Shown: one piece after another, positions 14,425 through 22,874 of the stretch | How the letters are laid out: every line of letters starts with the position of its first letter | Numbering within the stretch: position 1 is the stretch's first letter | From: Candidatus Thorarchaeota archaeon | GTDB lineage: Archaea > Asgardarchaeota > Thorarchaeia > Thorarchaeales > Thorarchaeaceae | DNA: 26,044 nt | NCBI GenBank assembly: GCA_016839245.1 | Contig: JAEOUN010000008.1 | Coordinates: forward strand, 1 to 26,044 | Reading direction: 5' to 3' | The notes under the pieces: model-generated | The model's input: only the letters and a program-made list of their open reading frames with translations | What the model was told of the DNA's origin: nothing | Databases searched by the model: none | Program-made: the position numbers and the translations under genes

Positions 14425-15129
14425 ATGAGCGCGGTGGGCAGGTTCACCATTAGGTATCTCGACAAAGAAGGAGAACGATACCAAGTTGAAAAAGATGATC
14501 ATCACTCAGAAATCGATTTATCTGACCTGGCTATACAATCTGTGAGTTTGGAACCTCTCAGTCAATGCACACGTTTGGAAAAGCTTGTTCTTAATACTAA
14601 TTTTATCTCAGAATTGGATATTACACCATTGTCTAATTGTTCACGACTTAAGATTCTAAGTCTTATCTCTAACAATATTTCTGAAATCGACCTCGCCCCG
14701 TTAAGTAAATGTCGATATTTGGAAGCTCTCGAATTATCTGACAACAAATTAGCTGATATTGATTTATCTCCTCTTGAAAATTGCAGGGATTTGAGATGGC
14801 TTTATATTTCTGACAATTGCCTTGAAGATATCGACCTTGCACCCTTCGAAAGTCACTCAAAGCTTCAATATCTTATTTTATCAGGTAATCGACTTGGTGA
14901 GATTGATCTCGCCCCGTTATTGCGATGTCAGGATTTACGATATCTTCATCTTAATGAGAATATACTATTAGATCTCGATATCTCTATTTTATTTCAATGT
15001 CAGAATCTTGAATCATTTGTTGTTGATGATACTGTGTTTCTTCATGCGAACCATAAGCTAAAGCATCAACACTATTTCCCTGAACCTCTTAACAACATTT
15101 TAGACAAAGTTGAGTGGAAACATAACTGA
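14425..15129 (+). CDS. Leucine-rich repeat protein, seven 24-residue repeats
   Basis: This protein of 234 residues (231 from GTG 14434) is almost entirely leucine-rich repeat. The unit is 24 residues of the form IDLSPLxxCxxLExLxLSxNxL. A Cys falls at residues 48, 72, 96, 120, 168 and 192, with His at 144, an exact 24-residue period. The N-terminal 30 residues form a charged cap and the last 35 (VVDDTVFLHA ... DKVEWKHN) a C-terminal cap. There is no signal peptide or membrane helix, so it is probably cytosolic and binds another protein. GGAG directly abuts ATG 14425, which is too close. GTG 14434 is properly spaced from the same element and may be the real start. The next plus-strand gene is a clear paralogue. 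The binding partner is unknown. Confidence 0.88.
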   Translation: MSAVGRFTIRYLDKEGERYQVEKDDHHSEIDLSDLAIQSVSLEPLSQCTRLEKLVLNTNFISELDITPLSNCSRLKILSLISNNISEIDLAPLSKCRYLEALELSDNKLADIDLSPLENCRDLRWLYISDNCLEDIDLAPFESHSKLQYLILSGNRLGEIDLAPLLRCQDLRYLHLNENILLDLDISILFQCQNLESFVVDDTVFLHANHKLKHQHYFPEPLNNILDKVEWKHN

Positions 15130-15230
15130 ATCAAAAATAATGCATTTCTCATTTAGAAAATCGATACGTTAGTTTATCAACAACAAATTTACAAACGATA
15201 ACGATACCACAAAATCAGGTTGTAGATTAG

Positions 15231-16067
15231 ATGAAAGAGATACAAGTCAATTACAAAATACAGAATGGAGTCGATTTGTATATTCAAACAAATGAATCTG
15301 TAAGTAGACTTGACATGAGTGGAAGAAACATTGTTGAGATTGATCTATCACCATTAAAGGAATGTAAAAACATACGTGAAATTGACCTCACTGGAAATTG
15401 GTTAAAAGCAATTGATTTGGAACCACTTAGTACATGTGTAAGTCTTGAACATCTTCGTCTCGGTTCCAATCTTCTTTCTTCAATATCTCTAGAACCTCTG
15501 AATTCTTGCACAAATCTAACAACAATATCTCTTGAAATCAATAAACTTAGTAGAATCAATTTGAGTCCTTTGATGCAATGTTTGAAACTTGAAGAAATAA
15601 ATCTCCAATCTAATCGGTTACATGAGATTGATTTGACATCTTTAAGCTATAATGAGTTGTTAAGATTCCTGAGACTTGATGATAACGAGCTATATGTTGT
15701 CGATTTAGATTCACTAGGCCATTGTTTAAAATTGCAGGAATTGATACTTGAGAATAATCAATTGGATAGTATTGACCTATCTCCACTTAGTCGTTGTGAG
15801 AATCTCGAAGGATTATGGTTAAGGAATTCAGGAATCCTCAGTATCGATCTATTTCCTTTGAAGAATTGTGAAACTCTTCTCTGGTTGGATTTGAGCGAAA
15901 ACCAAATGAAAACAGTCGATATTACTCCACTCTTTTTCTGTCGCAATCTTGAGAAATTTATGATAGACGAAACCATTCCATTGATGGCAAGTGATAGTCT
16001 ACGAGAGGAAGAATGGAATCCTGCAGTTGCTGCTGTTCATGATCGCGTATTTTGGATTGGAACATGA
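15231..16067 (+). CDS. Leucine-rich repeat protein, nine 24-residue repeats (paralogue)
   Basis: This 278-residue protein is built like the preceding LRR protein, with two more repeats. Its repeat cysteines fall at 45, 69, 93, 117, 165, 189, 213 and 237, with Asn at the expected position 141, again an exact 24-residue period. Both proteins end with the same type of cap: (V/I)D(D/E)T(V/I)xL, a variable stretch, then D(K/R)V(E/F)W. This supports descent by gene duplication followed by repeat gain or loss. The N-terminus (MKEIQVNYKIQNGVDLYIQT) resembles the other protein's beta-rich start. The ATG has AGGT 10 bases upstream, and a TTTATC box near 15172 could be its own promoter. It is predicted cytosolic. 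A protein-binding role is from family knowledge; the target is unknown. Confidence 0.88.
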   Translation: MKEIQVNYKIQNGVDLYIQTNESVSRLDMSGRNIVEIDLSPLKECKNIREIDLTGNWLKAIDLEPLSTCVSLEHLRLGSNLLSSISLEPLNSCTNLTTISLEINKLSRINLSPLMQCLKLEEINLQSNRLHEIDLTSLSYNELLRFLRLDDNELYVVDLDSLGHCLKLQELILENNQLDSIDLSPLSRCENLEGLWLRNSGILSIDLFPLKNCETLLWLDLSENQMKTVDITPLFFCRNLEKFMIDETIPLMASDSLREEEWNPAVAAVHDRVFWIGT

Positions 16068-16125
16068 TATCTAGGTGACACTAGCTCTCATTTGGATTTT
16101 TGATCACAGGATATTTGTGGTTGAA

Positions 16126-16785
16126 ATGACAAATCCTGATGAAACAGCAGCACGTACAACCCTTAGAATTGCTGGAGTATTTCAAGAGATACGTGATAGT
16201 TGGGTTCGGAGACTGGATTCTTATTTTAATCAAATTGAATCGCTAGCTGAAGGCGATTGGATTGAACTTCAGGATTTGATTGGTATAATCAGAGAATCAA
16301 GAATGGCTGCTAGAGAAGCCATTGATGGTATGGGAAATGACCTAAGTTCTGAGCTGGTTCATACTTCACATGGTATCGTGACAAGATATGAAGCTGAGCG
16401 GGAATCTCTTCAAGAAGAGATTAATGACTTGAGGAAATCTCTTGGAAGAGCATTATCCGGTGAAGCTAACAGCATCCGTAGAGAAAATGAGGGATTAAGA
16501 GCTGCAATCAGTTCAATTCCTGAATTTAATTTACTTGAAGTTATTCAAGAACATAAGCGATTGACCTATGATGAACTTGTTGAAGCATCAGATCTATCCA
16601 AAGCAAATGTACGGAAACTAGTAAAGATACTTGTGGCACGTGGATATGTACACATAGACAAGAAATCACGTCCCCATGCAATAATTCATGTTTCTACACC
16701 TTGGCTACGAGAATCACCAATTCCTCAATGCACCATGGATGTATCTCCATCGTATGAATCCATTCAGACAAAACTAATTCAGTGA
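16126..16785 (+). CDS. Coiled-coil protein with C-terminal winged helix-turn-helix
   Basis: This protein of about 219 residues begins with a helical region (RTTLRIAGVFQEIRDSWVRRLDSYF), has a coiled coil at about 85-130 (EAERESLQEEINDLRKSL), and ends in a winged helix-turn-helix at about 133-190: LLEVIQEHKRLTYDELVEASDLSKANVRKLVKILVARGY, followed by a wing with basic residues. It resembles archaeal MarR/TrmB-like DNA-binding proteins that dimerise through a coiled coil. I place the start at ATG 16126. GTG 16117, six bases after CACAGG, is also possible. GTG 16075 would add a hydrophobic tail that looks untranslated. It begins about 60 bases after the second LRR gene and could be co-transcribed. 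Regulatory targets are unknown. Confidence 0.75.
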   Translation: MTNPDETAARTTLRIAGVFQEIRDSWVRRLDSYFNQIESLAEGDWIELQDLIGIIRESRMAAREAIDGMGNDLSSELVHTSHGIVTRYEAERESLQEEINDLRKSLGRALSGEANSIRRENEGLRAAISSIPEFNLLEVIQEHKRLTYDELVEASDLSKANVRKLVKILVARGYVHIDKKSRPHAIIHVSTPWLRESPIPQCTMDVSPSYESIQTKLIQ

Positions 16786-16807
16786 TTTTCGTAGACGGTC
16801 TGTCATT

Positions 16808-17104
16808 GTGACACTCCTTGTCGCGATTGCTATCACTATACCTTATTTTGCTATTGCACTCGTTGTAGGTTATGTTAGGACAAGAGTTGCAATGTCAATA
16901 GGTAAACATGCAAGAAAAACCGAAGTAATCGCTGATGTTAAACTTATGATTACAAGAGTCATTTTAACATTCCAGTATTTTGGTATCATCTATTTCTGTA
17001 GGATTATCAATTCAAAAAAGGTAAAATCAAGTTTGTTAACAATAAATGCATGCAATCGGGGAAGTTTCTTAATATTGATTCATTGCTTACGATTCCCAGG
17101 ATAA
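16808..17104 (+). CDS. Doubtful small membrane protein
   Basis: This open frame of 98 codons starts with GTG and encodes a strong N-terminal membrane helix (TLLVAIAITIPYFAIALVVGYV), then a basic stretch RTRVAMSIGKHARK and a second hydrophobic segment VILTFQYFGIIYF. The first 70 residues look like a plausible small membrane protein. The last 20 (ACNRGSFLILIHCLRFPG) look like out-of-frame reading of the peptidase gene, which it overlaps by 55 bases. There is no clear ribosome-binding site. It may be a real gene with a lost or misread stop, or chance. The 264-base gap holds nothing else I recognise. Confidence 0.3.
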   Translation: MTLLVAIAITIPYFAIALVVGYVRTRVAMSIGKHARKTEVIADVKLMITRVILTFQYFGIIYFCRIINSKKVKSSLLTINACNRGSFLILIHCLRFPG

Positions 17105-18897
17105 GTAGTGTACATGTAGCTCCAAACAGGAAGTATGTTGCTCTTGAGATAAATAGAATACACGAGAATTATGACGTATTTCTTTTCGACTTGAAATCAT
17201 ATGGAAATATTATTCCCCTAACTAGAACCCCTGACGCCACATTCATCACTGATTGGACTCCAGACTCAAAATCAGTTATAGTTGGTGAAGATTCTGCTGG
17301 AGATGAAAGAGTAACACTATACAAAGTCGATATTGATTCTCCATTTGAGATGCAATCATTGACTCAAAAACATCCACCTAATTTCATGCGAGGCGGATAT
17401 TGCAGTCCAAACAATGATTTTATCGCGTATGCCGCTAATTATGACTATGATACAAGAAAGGTAACTGAAACATTTCGTATTATCGTCCAAGATCTGGAAA
17501 GTGGGAAACGAACCATTGTTGCTCGACCAGATAAACCAAATTATGCAACTCTCTCAATTCATCCTAAGGGCAAGTATATTCTGTATAGTAGATCTGATGA
17601 AAATCCAGCTGGAGTACAATGGTGGTCTGTCACTCCTCAAGGAGACCAAGACAGAGAGGTTCTAAATTTTGGAGCAACGGCAAAGGTATCTGCAAATTGG
17701 ACATTCGATGGAAGGATTGCATTTTCTACTGACACCATTGATGGTGAAAGGTATGACTCTGTAGCAATTGGAATATATGATACAGTCTCTGAAAAAATAC
17801 AATGGTTGGTCATGCCTTCAGATGAGGAACTATATGATGATGTATCTATTCCAAAGCACAGCCACCATGCTCTGTTAGTACGAGAGCGAGAGGGTAGACG
17901 AAGAGCAACCATCTATGATTTGGAACACGACACTCAGATTGAGTGCACACCATTAAATGGCAATCTCTGGCCGGTGACTCCTCTGGCTTTGAATCAATGG
18001 TTGGGCTACTATTATAGTTCCACAAGCCCACTCAATTTGGTTCTGTTTAATCCATTCTCTCCCATTATCAAAGAGTTTGAATATCTTACAGATATGCTTG
18101 CAGCAAGTGGATTATGTGCAGATGATCTAATTCCTGCAGAGGAACATAGATGGATATCTGTCGACAACACAATGATTCACGGATGGCTTTATAGGCCAAA
18201 GTATTCAAACGGGCGTACAATCGTAAAAATACATGGAGGGCCAACTGCTCACTCAGAAGATGCTCTTAGTGTAGATATCCAGTATTTCTGTTCACTTGGA
18301 TATACCATTTTAGATCCCAATTATAGAGGATCTACTGGTTATGGTGTCAATTTTCGAGAATTGATCAAAAAAGATGGCTGGGGTGGGAAGGATCTCGAAG
18401 ACATTCGAGCAGGAATCCATTCACTCTTTGAGAATGGCATTGCTAATCCAAATAGAATAGGCATCTATGGTACAAGTTATGGTGGGTACATGAGTTGGAA
18501 TGCCATCGTACATTTCAATAGGCAAGAAATCGCTGCAGCAGCTCCTATCTGTGGTATGACCGATCTTGTTATTGATTATGAAACAACTCGTCCAGATTTA
18601 CGTCCATATTCTGAAGAGATGCTTGGCGGTTCTCCAACCGATATACCTGAGAAATACTACGAGCGTTCACCAATCAACTTTGTCAAGAATATAAAGGGAA
18701 AGGTGTTAATCATCCAAGGATTAAGAGATCCAAATGTGACAAGAACGAACGTAGAAGAGATTGAGAAACGATTGAATGAATATAATATCAGTTTCGAGAA
18801 ACTCGTGTTTGAAGATGAGGGACATGGAATTATTCGAGAGGAAAATGTGAAGATACTTCTAAAACGTATATCTGAATTCTTCGAGTTATCACTTTAA
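17050..18897 (+). CDS. S9-family serine peptidase (prolyl oligopeptidase / acylaminoacyl-peptidase type)
   Basis: This 615-residue cytosolic peptidase cleaves short peptides. The N-terminal part (about 1-370) is a beta-propeller, with repeated strand patterns such as YVALEINRIHENYDVFLFDL and DWTPDSKSVIVG. The C-terminal alpha/beta-hydrolase domain (about 375-615) has the S9 motifs: KIHGGPTAH forming the oxyanion region, nucleophile S476 in YGTSYGGY, D560 in GLRDPNV and H592 in DEGHGI, a complete Ser-Asp-His triad. The spacing fits acylaminoacyl-peptidase or dipeptidyl-peptidase-like members (S9C). No signal peptide is seen. ATG 17050 fits the family N-terminus, though the ribosome-binding site is weak. 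Six bases separate it from the convergent cofE. Substrate preference cannot be read from sequence. Confidence 0.94.
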   Translation: MQSGKFLNIDSLLTIPRISSVHVAPNRKYVALEINRIHENYDVFLFDLKSYGNIIPLTRTPDATFITDWTPDSKSVIVGEDSAGDERVTLYKVDIDSPFEMQSLTQKHPPNFMRGGYCSPNNDFIAYAANYDYDTRKVTETFRIIVQDLESGKRTIVARPDKPNYATLSIHPKGKYILYSRSDENPAGVQWWSVTPQGDQDREVLNFGATAKVSANWTFDGRIAFSTDTIDGERYDSVAIGIYDTVSEKIQWLVMPSDEELYDDVSIPKHSHHALLVREREGRRRATIYDLEHDTQIECTPLNGNLWPVTPLALNQWLGYYYSSTSPLNLVLFNPFSPIIKEFEYLTDMLAASGLCADDLIPAEEHRWISVDNTMIHGWLYRPKYSNGRTIVKIHGGPTAHSEDALSVDIQYFCSLGYTILDPNYRGSTGYGVNFRELIKKDGWGGKDLEDIRAGIHSLFENGIANPNRIGIYGTSYGGYMSWNAIVHFNRQEIAAAAPICGMTDLVIDYETTRPDLRPYSEEMLGGSPTDIPEKYYERSPINFVKNIKGKVLIIQGLRDPNVTRTNVEEIEKRLNEYNISFEKLVFEDEGHGIIREENVKILLKRISEFFELSL

Positions 18898-18903
18898 CCG
18901 ACA

Positions 18904-19659
18904 TTATAAAAATAAATTCTCAGAATCATCTCGTAAAATTGACCTTGCATTTCCCTCTTCATGTTGAATAGTCAATCCTCGTATAATGACCATTGGTATT
19001 TTCTCATCTGCTTGACCCATAAGAAGTTCTGCTGCAGAAGATATCTCATCAGCTAAGCACACCAATGAAGAATGAAGTGATTTCCCGTACAAATCAATAG
19101 ATCCCTCATTTTTCACAAAGGGTGACATTCCTGCAATACCAATTGCCAGATTTACAGCTCCTTTCCTCCAAGGTCTCCCTTGAGTGTCTGTAATGACAAC
19201 TGGTATTGGAAATCCTATCGATTTCGAAATTTTATCATGGATTTTACGTGCTGACCCGTCTGGATTTTCTGGAAGTGCAATTAGTGTGCCATTCGAAGCA
19301 TTGCTTTGGTCAACACCGGAATAATCAGTAATAAGACCATGATACGTTTTTGTAATTAATACAGGATCTTTGCGTAGAATACTTGTAGACTCTTGAAGTG
19401 CGACTTCAACCTTCTCTTTGGATTGACCTGTCTTTTCAGCAATATTTTCAGCTTCTTTTGATGGTGAAATTTCGGATATTTTATAGACACTGCCTTCAGA
19501 TTTGGATACGATTTTATGAGAAAGCACAAGAATATCGCCTTCTCGAAATTCCTGTGTATTCTTTTTCATTGTAGTTAAAACAACATCTGTAATATCATCT
19601 CCCTCTTGAATGAGAGGTATGTTCTCAATTGGAATAACCTGAAGTGTATTATTCTTCAT
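18904..19659 (-). CDS. cofE: Coenzyme F420-0:L-glutamate ligase
   Basis: This 251-residue enzyme adds gamma-linked glutamate to F420-0 using GTP, the final tailoring step of the deazaflavin cofactor F420. Family motifs are clear: GDILVLSHKIVSKSEG (41-56), LITDYSGVDQSN (109-120), ALPENPDGSARKI and VVITDTQGRPWRKG (154-167). Its length is the normal archaeal CofE size, without the bacterial FbiB nitroreductase extension. The start ATG overlaps the stop of the upstream membrane-protein gene (ATGA), so the two are translationally coupled. Other F420 genes (cofC, cofD, cofG/H) are not in the window. Presence of cofE indicates F420-dependent redox chemistry in this organism. The assignment is firm. 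Confidence 0.93.
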   Translation of the reverse strand: MKNNTLQVIPIENIPLIQEGDDITDVVLTTMKKNTQEFREGDILVLSHKIVSKSEGSVYKISEISPSKEAENIAEKTGQSKEKVEVALQESTSILRKDPVLITKTYHGLITDYSGVDQSNASNGTLIALPENPDGSARKIHDKISKSIGFPIPVVITDTQGRPWRKGAVNLAIGIAGMSPFVKNEGSIDLYGKSLHSSLVCLADEISSAAELLMGQADEKIPMVIIRGLTIQHEEGNARSILRDDSENLFL

Positions 19660-20300
19660 TTTTCTTCATCGTATGTATGATCTATATCATCTGATGATAA
19701 CTCATCAAATTTCTGTATTTCATTATTTCCATACATTTCAAATCCTGCTTGAATTTTGAGATTTTCCGGAATAGATTTGTAGAGGAACATACCGCCTAGT
19801 ACATTTATGATTGCTTGCAACAAATTCCACGGAACATAGATACTAGAAAGTGCGAATGCTGCTGAAGGTGAGCTTGTATAACCCCATAAAAGAAATAGAG
19901 CAGCATTACCAAAAAACATGCCTATACCTCTAAATATCATTGCGGAAAAAATGTAAATGGCAACTTCTTGCTTCCATTCAAGTCTTCTTTTTCTTAAAGC
20001 TATCTTAGCAACCGCAAAACCTAACAAAGTCAGAGCTTCAGCTAGTGCTTTAAATCCTGCACCATAGAAATTTCGATATGCTATAGATATCCACATGATT
20101 CCGATAGAAAAGAATGAGTATGTAATTCCAAGGCCAAAGAAAATGAGTATTAAGGGAATGCCAGTCCAATCGATTGTGAAATGTGGTATAGGTGTATAGA
20201 AATCAGTTATCCCAGGAATTGGGAAAATTTCTAGAGCGATTACAATTGAGGAAAAAATTGCTAAAAGTGCAATACTCTTTGAATCTGTTCTAATCTTCAT
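19656..20300 (-). CDS. ECF-transporter S-component-like membrane protein, coupled to cofE
   Basis: This 214-residue protein has about six membrane helices (near 9-30, 48-75, 83-100, 113-135, 145-165 and 160-178) and a polar acidic C-terminal tail. The pattern IPIPG, then FTIDWTGIPLILIFFGLG, then GFKALAEALTLLGFAVA resembles S components of energy-coupling-factor vitamin transporters, nearest to the RibU-like type, which bind one small molecule for uptake. No ECF ATPases lie in the window, but ECF modules are commonly shared and encoded elsewhere. Coupling to cofE suggests a flavin- or deazaflavin-related substrate, such as riboflavin or an F420 precursor; this is an inference from position. 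The start ATG has GGAG 14 bases upstream, rather far. The S-component assignment is moderate. Confidence 0.65.
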   Translation of the reverse strand: MKIRTDSKSIALLAIFSSIVIALEIFPIPGITDFYTPIPHFTIDWTGIPLILIFFGLGITYSFFSIGIMWISIAYRNFYGAGFKALAEALTLLGFAVAKIALRKRRLEWKQEVAIYIFSAMIFRGIGMFFGNAALFLLWGYTSSPSAAFALSSIYVPWNLLQAIINVLGGMFLYKSIPENLKIQAGFEMYGNNEIQKFDELSSDDIDHTYDEEK

Positions 20301-20497
20301 TCCTATAGAATTACTCCTAGATATAATTGTAAGATTGAAGAAAATTTCACCACTATTGCAATAAAAGGTAATTGAATTTCATTATTCATATATTTCTCTC
20401 CTAGAATAGGAATGGATTTCGTAGGAGTTGCTCATAGTTTAGACAGGAAGAATTCATAACCTTTCAGGAATTTCAATCACTAAGGAGGATGTGCAAA

Positions 20498-22828
20498 GTG
20501 CATATCAGAAGAAAGACCATTCTAGGTTTATTCATAGCATGCGCTTTTCTACTTGGATCTTTTATAACTCCGGTGGAGGCGTTGCAAGCAAACATAGTTG
20601 AAGAGTCCTTTAACTATGCATTTGCTCCTGGGGAGAACAATCACACATATGTGTATGTTCCTTCAGATGACCCATTTATGCAATCATCATCATCAATGTA
20701 CTTGAATGAAGATGTTGACTTAACATCATATATCTATGAGAACAGTGGCTGGAATTCCCCGGATACTAGCTATTCTGAAGATTCATCTGTATACTTCGAT
20801 TGGCAGCAATTCAACGCTTTAACTTCAGGAGTATATGGAAACAGTCCATACTTACCAGATTTCTATGACTTTATTGGCTCAGATGGCTCAGGGGCAATCA
20901 TAAATACAACAATTGAGAGACGTTCTTTTTCCCTTTCATTTGGCCAAACAACTCCAGTAGTGATGGATGTTGATTATACATATTATGGGACGCTAGTAAT
21001 TAGTGGGCAAGAATTCGTTCATCTGACTATTACCAGTCAAGCAGATGACATCCTATGGATTGTTGCTGTATACGATCCTGAAGGAAGGTATATGGCTGGT
21101 ACTTCTTCGACTGGTGGCGACATTAAAGTAATCCCGTTCCTTCCCTCCACTGCAGGTACATATTTCGTTATTCTTTATGCAGTTTCTGGTGGCGAGAACT
21201 ATGCTTTGTTCAATCTCAAACCAGAAGCAGTGACACCAACAACAATTACTTCTGGACAAGTTATCACAGGCAATCTGCCAACTGCAGAATATGTTATCGT
21301 GGATGGTTCTGGGTATTATGTCTACGATGAGCAGAGACCGACGGTTACTACTTACAAGATCAATCCAAAGGATGATGTTTCATCACTCACTTATGCGTTC
21401 AATTATCCTGAAGATCCTCCTGGATTTTCACAACCAGTATCAATTATTTTCACAAGTGATGCCTTTGTTCATGGAACTGACCTGGGATATCGTTATAGTG
21501 CCACTATTTCGAGTCCCGGTACTGATGTCTATTATTGCCGCGGAGATGTTTACTACATTACTATAATGGGCGGCGATAATACAGACTATACGCTCTATCA
21601 TGAGGCTGATGTAGCCACAGTTTTGCCTATTAATCATGAATTTAGAATAGACAACATTTTTGGACATACAGAATCCATGATTTACAGCCTTATTATTGAA
21701 GAGGACTCAGTTTTAAAAGTGAACTCCACAGTACCATCAGATTTTACAATAACTGCATGGTCAACCTCTGAAGATGGCTATCTCTCAACATTATCGATTG
21801 TTGATGGCACTACTCTTGATGCCTCATCAAGCTACTATCTCCTTCCTGGCGAATATGTCGTAATAGTAGATGTTTCTGCTCACGTTTCAGAGTCGATAGA
21901 GTTTTCTCTGGGCACATTGACGACTGCATCATCCGCTAGTATCATTAATGTTGGAGGATTCTTTGTACCTACTGATCCCTGTGAGATGTATAATCTGACT
22001 ATCACCTTGAATAATAACTACAATGTGTCAGTGCCAATGGGTATCTACATCTACGACCAATTCTATAAAACAATCGCATCAACCTCATTGACATTAGGCA
22101 CTTGGTCTGATGGATCTGGACAAATTCCGCACGCTACACAAGAGAGTGAGATAGAATTTACCATCACTAGCCCAACATGGTCTACAGATCATGCAGTGAT
22201 CTTGATTGCTACATATCCATATAACAACACAGCAGGCATAGGAGATTACTTTGAAAACTTCAACGTGAGTCTGACCATTGATTGGGAAAAAGTGACAGCA
22301 GATCAATTCGCTAATCATGACAGCATTGTACCTACTATCGATGTATCGACCTCTTCACATGGGTATAATCTCACACTTGATTTTCCTGGATCTGCAACTG
22401 AATATTACTTGGTCATCTTGAATGTAACTCCCGGAACTTGGTACAACATATCTATCATGACAGGAGATGTTACCTCGCTTCAAAGTATTGAAGGCTACTC
22501 ACCTTACTATGAAAGCACATATTACATTCCTTGGGGTGACTTCAACGATGCCCTTCAAGGTAGTGTTCCTGATTGGTCCGTACAATTTGGAGCGATATCC
22601 AGTAAGATATCTCTAATAATACGAGTGAACAGAGTACTCTCTGACACAGGTTTCTTATGGATTGAAGCCACACCTCTTGAAACTCATACACTTGAGGGAA
22701 TATCTCCACTTGAGGCACCAGGTCCTGATATTCTAGCAATATTAGGTGGAATTGCAGTTCCTCTGGGTATCACTGCCGTAGCGATAGTCGTTATAGTTGT
22801 TGTATATGTGAAAAAATTCAAGAAATAA
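20498..22828 (+). CDS. Large membrane-anchored cell-surface protein with signal peptide
   Basis: This protein of about 776 residues starts with a signal peptide (basic MHIRRK, hydrophobic ILGLFIACAFLLGSFI, cleavage after VEA). It ends with a single membrane helix (ILGGIAVPLGITAVAIVVI) and a short basic tail, so most of it is outside the cell. The exterior is rich in Ser, Thr, Tyr and Asp and in beta structure. Segments near 155-245 (TYYGTLVISGQEFVHLTITS, then GTYFVILYAVSG) resemble PPC-like beta sandwiches. I count ten N-x-S/T sequons, such as NHT, NTT, NST, NVS and NIS, consistent with N-glycosylation. The GGAGG at 20484-20488 abuts ATG 20489 but is ideally spaced for GTG 20498, which I take as the start. 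No enzymatic motif is seen; an S-layer-associated or sensing role is possible. Confidence 0.85.
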   Translation: MHIRRKTILGLFIACAFLLGSFITPVEALQANIVEESFNYAFAPGENNHTYVYVPSDDPFMQSSSSMYLNEDVDLTSYIYENSGWNSPDTSYSEDSSVYFDWQQFNALTSGVYGNSPYLPDFYDFIGSDGSGAIINTTIERRSFSLSFGQTTPVVMDVDYTYYGTLVISGQEFVHLTITSQADDILWIVAVYDPEGRYMAGTSSTGGDIKVIPFLPSTAGTYFVILYAVSGGENYALFNLKPEAVTPTTITSGQVITGNLPTAEYVIVDGSGYYVYDEQRPTVTTYKINPKDDVSSLTYAFNYPEDPPGFSQPVSIIFTSDAFVHGTDLGYRYSATISSPGTDVYYCRGDVYYITIMGGDNTDYTLYHEADVATVLPINHEFRIDNIFGHTESMIYSLIIEEDSVLKVNSTVPSDFTITAWSTSEDGYLSTLSIVDGTTLDASSSYYLLPGEYVVIVDVSAHVSESIEFSLGTLTTASSASIINVGGFFVPTDPCEMYNLTITLNNNYNVSVPMGIYIYDQFYKTIASTSLTLGTWSDGSGQIPHATQESEIEFTITSPTWSTDHAVILIATYPYNNTAGIGDYFENFNVSLTIDWEKVTADQFANHDSIVPTIDVSTSSHGYNLTLDFPGSATEYYLVILNVTPGTWYNISIMTGDVTSLQSIEGYSPYYESTYYIPWGDFNDALQGSVPDWSVQFGAISSKISLIIRVNRVLSDTGFLWIEATPLETHTLEGISPLEAPGPDILAILGGIAVPLGITAVAIVVIVVVYVKKFKK

Positions 22829-22837
22829 GAATTCTAA

Positions 22838-22874
22838 ACTGACCTGACTTTTCAGGTCAGTTCTTCTCTTTTTT
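22838..22874 (+). terminator. Strong hairpin-T terminator after the surface-protein gene
   Basis: A perfect 10-bp stem ACTGACCTGA / TCAGGTCAGT (22838-22847 with 22852-22861) with a CTTT loop is followed by TCTTCTCTTTTTT. It begins 10 bases after the surface-protein stop and runs onto the stop of the convergent radical SAM gene. Confidence 0.75.

Noticed and set aside
14562..14860. Minus-strand ORFs within the first LRR gene
   Set aside because: These are antisense shadows of the 72-base coding repeat; the plus frame has the regular LRR pattern and plausible start signals.
15284..15559. Minus-strand ORF inside the second LRR gene
   Set aside because: It is a shadow of the repeat codons, with no domain and no independent expression signals.
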